Shown: in pieces, positions 57,675 through 64,000 of the stretch | Position numbering within the stretch: position 1 is the first letter of the stretch | Layout of the letters: each line of letters starts with the position of its first letter | Source of the DNA: Streptococcus sp. 29887 | GTDB lineage: Bacteria; Bacillota; Bacilli; Lactobacillales; Streptococcaceae | Assembly: GCF_032595075.1 (NCBI RefSeq) | Contig: NZ_CP118735.1 | Coordinates: forward strand, 1,268,001 to 1,332,000 | Reading direction: 5' to 3' | DNA length: 64,000 bases | Translations under genes and position numbers: made by a program | The notes under the pieces: generated by a model | What the model saw: the letters and a program-made list of their open reading frames with translations, nothing else | The model's database searches: none | What the model was told of the DNA's origin: nothing

Positions 57675-59336
57675 CTAAATATCACGTGGATCAATGGCAT
57701 TTGGAATGTTCTTCACTTTTTCCCACTCTTCTCCAACCAGACGGTGACCTGTGCCGACACCGACATAGTCATTTGGTGAGTTGATTGCAGAGATAACATT
57801 CCAATTGCGGTCAAAGATAGCAGATGTTTGCAAGAAATCTCCAGCAACACGTTGTTTGAAGAGATTTACAAGCTCATTGGCAACATCTGGGAAACCATTA
57901 TTGGCAAGGGCTTTAATGAGGTCTACGCCTTGTACACCGCGTTCTAAGAGATTAACAGCTGCCTTGATGTCTTCAACCTTGTCACGCTCTGGCATATCTT
58001 TTGAACCATGGGCGTAGGTAGCTGCTTCAACTTCCTCATCTGTAATAGCTGGCAAACCAAGACCTTTGAAGAGGGCTTGCATAACTTTGGCTGCTTTACG
58101 GCGAACTTGAACAACTTCCTCTTCGCGAGCTGGACGCAAACCACCATCAACACGCAAGTCACGTTGCAAGATATTATAATCATCGTAGTCTTCTGCATCC
58201 CAGTTAGAGCCAGCAAACATGTTGTCGTAGTTTGGTGTAGAAGAGTAACCTGAGTTAATAAAGTCTGTACCTGGTGCCAATTGCATCAAGGTGCGGACAG
58301 AGCGACGAAGGTCTGAGTGAGTAAAGGTTTGGTCATTTGAAGAAGCACATTCCAAGTCAAGCATGGTAGCAATCAAGTTTTCAGCAATGACTGCACGGAT
58401 ACCACTTGGAACGGCCGCAGGAATACCGATACAAGATACAGAACCGTTTTGGGTACCTTGTACACCAGCTGCTTTTGTGATATACAAGCAACGAGCTTCA
58501 AGATAGAGCATGGATTTGCCTTCTGCTTGTCCCATCTGCACTTCTGCACCAGTACCTGATGTGAAACGCATCTTCAGACCACGAGAAGCATAGGCAGATG
58601 CCAAGAAGGCTTTAGACCAAGGGGTATCATCACCATCTGTAAAGACATCTTCAGTACCATAAACAGAAATGGTTTCAGCGTAAGCTGTGAATCCTCTCAT
58701 ACCAAGGTCCAGCTCGGTTGCTTCTTCCAAGGCACATTGGGTCAATACGCCTGGACGACCAACTTGAGAACCAATCATAATCCCTAGGGCGTTGAATGGG
58801 GCGTAGCGAGCAACCGCAACTGTTGTTTCTTGCTCTGCAAATCCACGAAGGGCACCTTCTGCCGCATCCGCTGCAATTTGAACAGGGTTATCATTTACGT
58901 TGGTAACGTGTGATTGAGTAGCTGTTTGTTTGCGGGTACGCATTTTTTGAACAGCCATCATAATTTCAACTACGTTCATGTGGCTCACGACTTCAACAAT
59001 TTTAGCTGGAGTCATAGCCTTGGTCAATTTAACAATTTCAGAACGAGGTACAGAAGGAGTCAAAATCATATTAGCAATTTCTTTCGAGTCCATCTTCACG
59101 ACTTCTTCTGCATGGGCCAAATCAATACCGTAGTTTGCAATAAACTGGTCAATCAGGTCAAATTCTTCTTTTGGTTTGCCATCCAATTCAACCACTTTAC
59201 CATTGACAATTTTGATACTTGGTTTTGGATCGTTGGGGCTTTCCATTGCAATAAGACCTTCTTCAACCCACTCTGTTACAAATCCGTCTTGGTTGATTGG
59301 GCGGTTACTTAATGCCTCAAAACGTTTTGATTTCAT
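57675..59336 (-). CDS. pduC: Diol/glycerol dehydratase, large (catalytic) subunit
   Basis: Adenosylcobalamin-dependent enzyme that turns 1,2-propanediol into propanal or glycerol into 3-hydroxypropanal. It is 553 residues, the family length. Visible marks: MKSKRFEALSNRPINQDGFV, the TIM-barrel stretch MRTRKQTATQSHVTNVNDNP, RGFTAYAETISVYGTE, SGTGAEVQMGQAEGKSMLYL and GSVSCIGIPAAVPSGIRAV. It cannot be split between diol and glycerol preference by eye. Confidence 0.96.
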   Translation of the reverse strand: MKSKRFEALSNRPINQDGFVTEWVEEGLIAMESPNDPKPSIKIVNGKVVELDGKPKEEFDLIDQFIANYGIDLAHAEEVVKMDSKEIANMILTPSVPRSEIVKLTKAMTPAKIVEVVSHMNVVEIMMAVQKMRTRKQTATQSHVTNVNDNPVQIAADAAEGALRGFAEQETTVAVARYAPFNALGIMIGSQVGRPGVLTQCALEEATELDLGMRGFTAYAETISVYGTEDVFTDGDDTPWSKAFLASAYASRGLKMRFTSGTGAEVQMGQAEGKSMLYLEARCLYITKAAGVQGTQNGSVSCIGIPAAVPSGIRAVIAENLIATMLDLECASSNDQTFTHSDLRRSVRTLMQLAPGTDFINSGYSSTPNYDNMFAGSNWDAEDYDDYNILQRDLRVDGGLRPAREEEVVQVRRKAAKVMQALFKGLGLPAITDEEVEAATYAHGSKDMPERDKVEDIKAAVNLLERGVQGVDLIKALANNGFPDVANELVNLFKQRVAGDFLQTSAIFDRNWNVISAINSPNDYVGVGTGHRLVGEEWEKVKNIPNAIDPRDI

Positions 59337-59355
59337 ATTTCTTTCTCCCTATCTA

Positions 59356-60057
59356 TCAGATGTATGAAGGTTGAGAGTTAACTGGAGTATCACCAAGCGT
59401 ACCTAATAATTCTTTACCGATTTCACGTGCAGAAATCACAGCTTGACGAACAGCACCAGAATCACCACTGATGAAGAGAATGGTTTCGTTTGAATTACTT
59501 GTTCCATTTCCTGGAGAAGCATATCCGATTACATCAACATCTGCAGCTTTTACAGCTGTATCAGCCATTACAACACCAATTGCTGCTGGTGCACCTACAA
59601 TGAGACCAAAGGCACGACCAACTTCTGCACCGAAAGCCGCTTGACAAGCATGGCTAGCACGAGCAGTATATTGCAATTCGATATGCCCTGCTTCATTGGC
59701 ATAGACATCACCGAAGGTACGGGCGATATCTCCAAGGGTTACTTCTACTGCCCGTTTCACGTCTGAAACATCGTCACCACCAAAGATGATCAAGCTACCA
59801 TGACCAGCACCACCTTTGGTATCACGAGGTAATTCAATTTTTACAATTTCTGTGTTGGTTGCTTTTACTGCTTCATCTGCCGCCATAATGTGAGGACCAG
59901 CACCAGTACGAGCACCTACCACACCAAGTGAGCGGTAAGATTTTTCCAACTTCATCGCACTAAGTACCTGTTGATCGACATTTGCAATCACCAATCCAAT
60001 AGTATCACCAATAGGGTTTGAACCAATAAATTCGGTAACATTACATTTGTTTGTCAT
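59356..60057 (-). CDS. pduB: Microcompartment shell protein PduB (tandem BMC domains)
   Basis: Shell protein of 233 residues with two BMC-type halves: GDTIGLVIANVDQQVL with SLGVVGARTGAGPHIMAADE, and AFGLIVGAPAAIGVVMADTAVKAADVDVIGYASPGNGTSNSNET. Tandem proteins of this kind form trimers with a gated pore. The N-terminal extension of Salmonella PduB appears shorter here. No pduA-like single-domain shell gene is adjacent in the window. First gene downstream of the inserted ISL3 element. Confidence 0.93.
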   Translation of the reverse strand: MTNKCNVTEFIGSNPIGDTIGLVIANVDQQVLSAMKLEKSYRSLGVVGARTGAGPHIMAADEAVKATNTEIVKIELPRDTKGGAGHGSLIIFGGDDVSDVKRAVEVTLGDIARTFGDVYANEAGHIELQYTARASHACQAAFGAEVGRAFGLIVGAPAAIGVVMADTAVKAADVDVIGYASPGNGTSNSNETILFISGDSGAVRQAVISAREIGKELLGTLGDTPVNSQPSYI

Positions 60058-60100
60058 AATAATCTTCCTCTATTTTTTGTTTTCAATCATATCGCTTTTT

Positions 60101-60116
60101 GCGATAACGCTTACAT
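60101..60116 (-). promoter_or_regulatory. Candidate CcpA (cre) site upstream of pduB
   Basis: Minus strand ATGTAAGCGTTATCGC matches the cre consensus except for the last two bases. A -10-like TATGAT lies just downstream, so a CcpA-controlled local promoter is plausible. A small hairpin ATCGC/GCGAT adjoins it. Confidence 0.45.
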
Positions 60117-60126
60117 TTTGTTTTAA

Positions 60127-60134
60127 AAATTTTT
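60127..60134. repeat. Target-site duplication, left copy
   Basis: AAATTTTT, repeated at 61549-61556 on the other side of the insertion element. Confidence 0.85.
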
Positions 60135-61548
60135 GGCTCTATAATATCTGTAGTGGGTAAATCCTCTATGGATATTATGGAGTCTTTTTGATTGTAGAAA
60201 AAAAGTCCCATATGGCCTATAATGAAAAGCAACCAAACTCACATTAGAAAGACTCATATGGAACAACTAAATCTTATCACAAATCTTCTCAGAATTAAAG
60301 ACAAAAATATCACTATCTCTAATGAATATGATATGGGAACTCACTTAGAACTTCATGGTCATTTGGATTATACAGCCCCTAAATGTCCCTCCTGCAAGGG
60401 ACAAATGGCAAAATACGACTTCCAAAAACCCTCCAAAATTCCCTACCTAGAAACTGCTGGTTATCCCTTGCTTATCCGACTTAGAAAGCGTCGCTTCAAG
60501 TGTAAAGATTGCAGAAAAATAGCGGTCGCTGAAACTCCTCTTGTCAAGAAGAACCACCAAATCTCCGTCGCTGTTAACCAGAAGATTGCTCAATTACTCA
60601 TCGAAAATCAAGCAATGACACATATTGCACACAGGCTATCTATCTCAACCTCATCAGTTATGAGAAAGCTTAATGAGTTCAAGTTTGAAACAGATTGGAA
60701 TACCTTACCTGAGGTGATGAGCTGGGATGAGTATGCCTTCAAAAAGGGGAAAATGAGCTTTATCGCTCAAGATTTCAACTCCCTAAATGTCATAACTATT
60801 CTAGACGGAAGAACACAAGCAACCATCCGAAACCACTTTCTACGCTATCCTAGAAAGGTTAGAAATCAAGTCAAAGTCATTACCATGGATATGTTTAGTC
60901 CTTACTACAAATTGGCTAGACAGCTATTTCCAAACACCAAGATTGTTCTGGACCGCTTTCACATTGTGCAGCACCTTAGCCGTGCTATGAACCGCGTTCG
61001 TATTCTAATTATGAATCAATTCGACAGAAAATCGCAGGAATACCGGTCCTTGAAACGCTACTGGAAATTGATACAACAAGATAGCCGTAAACTCAGCGAT
61101 AAACGATTTTATCGCCCTATGTTTCGCATGCACTTGACTAACAAGGAAATCCTAGAAAAACTACTGTCTTTTTCAGAGGAACTACGACAGCACTATGAAC
61201 TCTATCAGCTTCTCTTGTTCCATTTCCAAGAGAAAAACTCAGATCATTTCTTTGACCTTATCGAACAGGAAATAGCCAATGTTAATCCTATTTTCCAGAC
61301 GGTATTTAAGACATTTCTAAAGGATAAAGAAAAGGTTTTAAACGCCATGGAATTGCCTTATTCGAACGCCAAACTGGAAGCTACCAACAATCTCATCAAA
61401 GTCATTAAAAGAAATGCCTTTGGTTTCAGGAACTTTGAAAATTTTAAAAAACGTATTTTGATTGCTTTGAACATAAAGAAAGAGAGAACGAACTTCGTCC
61501 TCTCTAGGTGTTAGCTTTTCATCTACCCACTACAGTTGACAAAGAGCC
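60135..61548 (+). mobile_element. ISL3-family insertion sequence, complete (1414 bp)
   Basis: Terminal inverted repeats of 25 bp with about 20 matches: both ends read GGCTCT inward, then a variable seven bases, then CTGTAGTGGGTA (60135-60159 and 61548-61524). An 8-bp duplication AAATTTTT flanks it. One intact transposase fills the interior. It is inserted between the EutQ-like gene and pduB, in the opposite orientation to them. Confidence 0.93.
60258..61514 (+). CDS. ISL3-family transposase
   Basis: DDE transposase of 418 residues from ATG 60258. N-terminal zinc-finger motif CPSCKGQ...FKCKDCRK, a helix-turn-helix (THIAHRLSISTSSVMRKL), and the catalytic residues within MSWDEYAF, VLDRFHIVQ and SNAKLEATNN. 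No frameshift or stop is seen, so the element may be active. A longer start at 60222 overlaps the TATAAT -10 (60218-60223) and is rejected. Confidence 0.93.
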   Translation: MEQLNLITNLLRIKDKNITISNEYDMGTHLELHGHLDYTAPKCPSCKGQMAKYDFQKPSKIPYLETAGYPLLIRLRKRRFKCKDCRKIAVAETPLVKKNHQISVAVNQKIAQLLIENQAMTHIAHRLSISTSSVMRKLNEFKFETDWNTLPEVMSWDEYAFKKGKMSFIAQDFNSLNVITILDGRTQATIRNHFLRYPRKVRNQVKVITMDMFSPYYKLARQLFPNTKIVLDRFHIVQHLSRAMNRVRILIMNQFDRKSQEYRSLKRYWKLIQQDSRKLSDKRFYRPMFRMHLTNKEILEKLLSFSEELRQHYELYQLLLFHFQEKNSDHFFDLIEQEIANVNPIFQTVFKTFLKDKEKVLNAMELPYSNAKLEATNNLIKVIKRNAFGFRNFENFKKRILIALNIKKERTNFVLSRC

Positions 61549-61556
61549 AAATTTTT
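61549..61556. repeat. Target-site duplication, right copy
   Basis: AAATTTTT. It overlaps two bases of the EutQ-like stop codon, so the element landed at the very end of that gene without altering its product. Confidence 0.85.
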
Positions 61557-62007
61557 ATTGATTTTGCCAATCCGCAGGATAGGTTACATAGATAAACCTT
61601 GCCTTATCTTTGACAGAAAATTGAATATCACTTCCCTTAGGAATAAAGAGAATTTCACCAGGACCAGCGGTCATCACCTCATTGCCAGTGATAATATCCA
61701 ATTGTCCTTCAATGACATAATCCACTTCATCATAGTCAAGATGCCATGGGAAGGTTGTTTTTTCCATTGTCATTAAGCCAAGTCCCAGACGAGGACTTTC
61801 TTCCAAAGTTAGGAGGTCACGGGTATAGACTACATCCTTGCTATTGCCTGTGTCTAAACGATCCTCAGGTCTAACCTCAATATGAGGCAGGCTTAGTGAA
61901 ATGATACCTGTCGAACTAGACTTTTTAAAGGCATCTCCAGCTACAAAACTTTCTAATAAAATTTTTCTAACCAGTTCTTCTATCTGGCTACGATTGATGT
62001 CACTCAT
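61555..62007 (-). CDS. eutQ: EutQ-like cupin protein with encapsulation helix
   Basis: Protein of 150 residues. The cupin barrel is visible: WHLDYDEVDYVIEGQLDIITG, then AGPGEILFIPKGSDIQFSV, as in EutQ. EutQ has been described as an acetate kinase. The first 20 residues (SDINRSQIEELVRKILLE) form an amphipathic helix close to that of PduE. It follows eutH by 11 bp. Confidence 0.88.
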   Translation of the reverse strand: MSDINRSQIEELVRKILLESFVAGDAFKKSSSTGIISLSLPHIEVRPEDRLDTGNSKDVVYTRDLLTLEESPRLGLGLMTMEKTTFPWHLDYDEVDYVIEGQLDIITGNEVMTAGPGEILFIPKGSDIQFSVKDKARFIYVTYPADWQNQ

Positions 62008-62018
62008 AAAGTCCTCCT

Positions 62019-63116
62019 CTACTCAGCTTCTTTTTTAGTGAGCACAAAAGCAAGTAGGACTGCTGTTACACCACCAACCAATTTTCCGACCATCATCGGA
62101 AGAATCATATCTGGATTTTGACCAGCAGTGAAGCCCAAGTGATCGCCGATAACAAATGATGCTGATACAGCAAAGGCAACGTTAATAATCTTACCTCGTT
62201 TGTCCATGTCTTTCATCATTTGGAACATGGCAATATTGTTGGCCAAAGATGCAACTAGGCCTGCTGCACCGACTTCATTCATACCAAGAGATTTACCAAT
62301 TGCTGAGAGTGGTTTGTTGGCAACCTTTGTAAAGATAGCTACTAAACCAAAGGCTCCTGCTAAGGTCACTGCAATGGAACCAACTACACCAAAGGCTTCC
62401 ATAAGAGTTTCAGCTCCACTCGGATAGAGGCTATTTAACCATTCATTACCTGTCAATAGCTGTGCTGCACCAAAGGCCAAACCGAGAGTTGCAATCACTA
62501 CAATGATATGACCAAAAATCTCAAATCCTTTTATCATTCCATTTGGTGCTAATAATAGACCAACAAAAATCAATGCAGAAACAATCACTATTGGAATGAG
62601 GTTAATCATCAATGTTCCTGCAGATAAGCCTGGAACCAAGAATCCTCCAACTAAACAACCCACCGGAACTGTCACTAAGCCGTATAAAATACCTCTAGCC
62701 AATAGTGGACGATCATCTTTCTCGATGATTCCCAAGGCAACTGGGATAGTAAATACGATAGTTGGCCCCATCATAGAACCTAATACATAGGCAGCAAAGT
62801 TTCCAACTACAGGATCATCAGCTAGACTAAGAGCTAATGGTGCTCCGCCCATATCGTTAGCAATGAATGTTGTAGCAAAAATAGATGGGTCTGCTCCAAC
62901 CATGCCATATAGTGGGACAATAATTGGTTTGAGAATATCCGCTAATAATGGTGCAACAACCATAATACCGGCCATCGAAAGTGCCAAAGCCCCCATGGCC
63001 ATGATACCTTCCTCAAATTTTTCACTAAGTCCTAATTTCCCTCCGATACATTTATCAACTGCACCGACCAACATAAATAGGACCATGATGTAGATGATGA
63101 TTTCATTTATACTCAT
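62019..63116 (-). CDS. eutH: Ethanolamine permease-like membrane protein
   Basis: Polytopic membrane protein of 365 residues of the EutH family, proposed to import ethanolamine. Start MSINEIIIYIMVLFMLVGA at 63116 behind GAAGGGG. Marks: GGKLGLSEKFEEGIMAMGALAL, ATTFIANDMGGAPLALSLA, GSMMGPTIVFTIPVALG and SFVIGDHLGFTAGQNPDMI. About ten hydrophobic spans. Its presence with pdu genes shows a mixed substrate locus. Confidence 0.93.
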   Translation of the reverse strand: MSINEIIIYIMVLFMLVGAVDKCIGGKLGLSEKFEEGIMAMGALALSMAGIMVVAPLLADILKPIIVPLYGMVGADPSIFATTFIANDMGGAPLALSLADDPVVGNFAAYVLGSMMGPTIVFTIPVALGIIEKDDRPLLARGILYGLVTVPVGCLVGGFLVPGLSAGTLMINLIPIVIVSALIFVGLLLAPNGMIKGFEIFGHIIVVIATLGLAFGAAQLLTGNEWLNSLYPSGAETLMEAFGVVGSIAVTLAGAFGLVAIFTKVANKPLSAIGKSLGMNEVGAAGLVASLANNIAMFQMMKDMDKRGKIINVAFAVSASFVIGDHLGFTAGQNPDMILPMMVGKLVGGVTAVLLAFVLTKKEAE

Positions 63117-63143
63117 AATTCCCCTTCTCACTTTCTAGTGAAT

Positions 63144-63422
63144 TTATTCTGCATCAGCTGTGTACTCAACTTTGTCGATAATTGCGACAACGACCATATC
63201 AACAGGAACATTTTCTCTATTCAAGCTAACTCTAGCTGCACTGCCTGTAGTCACCATTACCTGATCACCTTCCCCAGCACCGATGCAATCTGCGACAACA
63301 ACCAAAGATGGATCTGTTTGTTGTTCATTTAGTTGGCGCTCGACCACTAAAAACTTCAATCCATTTAAGTTCTCATCTTTTCTAGTAGCCCAAAGACTCC
63401 CTTTTACTGTTCCAACAAACAT
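63144..63422 (-). CDS. eutN: Microcompartment vertex protein EutN/CcmL
   Basis: Pentameric vertex protein of 92 residues that caps shell corners. Marks: MFVGTVKGSLWATRKDENLNG, VADCIGAGEGDQVMVTTGSAAR and VDMVVVAIIDKVE. It supports a closed shell together with PduB and other shell proteins outside the window. Confidence 0.93.
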   Translation of the reverse strand: MFVGTVKGSLWATRKDENLNGLKFLVVERQLNEQQTDPSLVVVADCIGAGEGDQVMVTTGSAARVSLNRENVPVDMVVVAIIDKVEYTADAE

Positions 63423-63435
63423 ACTCTCTCTCCTT

Positions 63436-64000
63436 TTATTCTATGATTGTTATTCTACGACGATTTAGATAGTCGCGCGCCAAGGCTGTTATAATGGTTC
63501 CCTTTTCAATATGAAACATTCCATCATCTTCCAAATCTAAGGCACGCAGCCTAGATTCTGTGATGAGTTTTGGTTTTTTAGAACCTTTATTCTCAGTAGT
63601 GTGATGAGTGGATTGAACCTCAATATGTTCTTGTTTCAATAAGGCTGGCAAGTCTTTCTGTGAGTAAAACTGCACACCATATTGCTCCAGTTTCAATTTT
63701 CTCTGAAGTAGTTCTTGGTAAAGCAACTTCTTGGCTGACTGTCTGTAGCACTCTAGGTCAAAAGATTCATTTGAAACCAGAACCTTTCTACCAGCTAATA
63801 GACTATTAACAACTTCCGTTTCTTCTGAACTATTGGGACAAAGCTGAGCAATTCGCAAGAGGGAATCTAAGGGCAAACCATTTGCAATAATATGCTCTGC
63901 CTCATCAATACCCTGCACAATACGGTATTCTTCTGAAAACCCGCTCACTGTCTTATCGCCAATAAGATACAGTTTGATGTGATGGGAACTACCATTAAGG
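63436..64000 (-). CDS. Eut-operon protein of unknown function, N-terminus outside window
   Basis: The frame stays open to the window end, so a GTG start at 63948 is not forced; upstream codons read HHIKLYLIGDKTV and look coding. The visible part is 187 codons. The C-terminus (KLITESRLRALDLEDDGMF...GTIITALARDYLNRRRITI) resembles the N-terminal module of EutT and the end of the unnamed Firmicutes eut protein family (TIGR02536, from memory). It lies 13 bp upstream of eutN. Function is not known. Confidence 0.7.
   Translation of the reverse strand, partial: LNGSSHHIKLYLIGDKTVSGFSEEYRIVQGIDEAEHIIANGLPLDSLLRIAQLCPNSSEETEVVNSLLAGRKVLVSNESFDLECYRQSAKKLLYQELLQRKLKLEQYGVQFYSQKDLPALLKQEHIEVQSTHHTTENKGSKKPKLITESRLRALDLEDDGMFHIEKGTIITALARDYLNRRRITIIE

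Noticed and set aside
58008..59312. Plus-strand frames opposite pduC
   Set aside because: They are antisense shadows of a well-conserved enzyme gene.
60222..60257. Upstream transposase start
   Set aside because: It overlaps the -10 box of the element's promoter; the ATG at 60258 gives the usual N-terminus.

Overview
The window is a low-GC Gram-positive chromosome segment from a Streptococcus, and in my reading closest to the S. suis group. The evidence is a ParE/PlsY divergent pair, RexA/RexB in place of RecBCD, YSIRK/LPXTG surface proteins, PyrK/PyrDb, a GlgC-GlgD-GlgA-GlgB operon and many extended -10 promoters. The species call comes from memory of gene content, not from a search.

Layout. 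1-2.1 kb: parE (cut by the window edge) and divergent plsY. 2.3-9.4 kb: rexB-rexA double-strand break repair pair. 9.6-17.7 kb: one 2708-residue cell-wall protein built from MucBP-like repeats. 17.7-20.0 kb: a 1.3 kb stretch with a dispersed repeat and the decayed 3' end of an Rpn-type nuclease gene, followed by an intact Rpn gene. 20-24.3 kb: two small genes missed by length cut-offs (54 and 42 codons), obg and uvrC, with a 125-bp tandem repeat between. 24.4-34.5 kb: glutamine-type ABC transporter, a GNAT enzyme, lactate permease, an ABC-F ATPase behind a transcription attenuator, metY, a YkgJ-type protein and maf. 34.5-40.5 kb: LPXTG 5'-nucleotidase, pyrC-ung-glycosyltransferase and pyrE. 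40.6-43.9 kb: pyrF with a minimal pyrophosphatase-like gene, and pyrK-pyrD; both units carry a PyrR attenuator. 43.9-50.6 kb: a LysR regulator and the glycogen synthesis operon with a CcpA site. 50.7-64 kb: an amino-acid binding lipoprotein, then a hybrid ethanolamine/propanediol bacterial microcompartment cluster on the minus strand, running off the window end.

How genes work together. The microcompartment cluster encodes a B12-dependent diol/glycerol dehydratase (PduCDE), its reactivase (PduGH), shell proteins (PduB, EutN), permeases (EutH, PduF), a EutQ-like cupin, a GlcG-like protein and an acetate/propionate kinase. An intact ISL3-family element with an 8-bp target duplication sits between the eut-type half and the pdu-type half. 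Pyrimidine genes lie in three transcription units, two of them with PyrR-binding attenuators. Candidate CcpA (cre) sites precede glgC, pduB and the giant surface protein.

Non-coding structure is rich. Several gene ends carry chains of short perfect hairpins whose stems differ while a few loop words recur. Three genes (plsY, uvrC and the LysR regulator) have an extended -10 box six bases before the start codon and look leaderless. I saw no rRNA, tRNA, CRISPR array or prophage.
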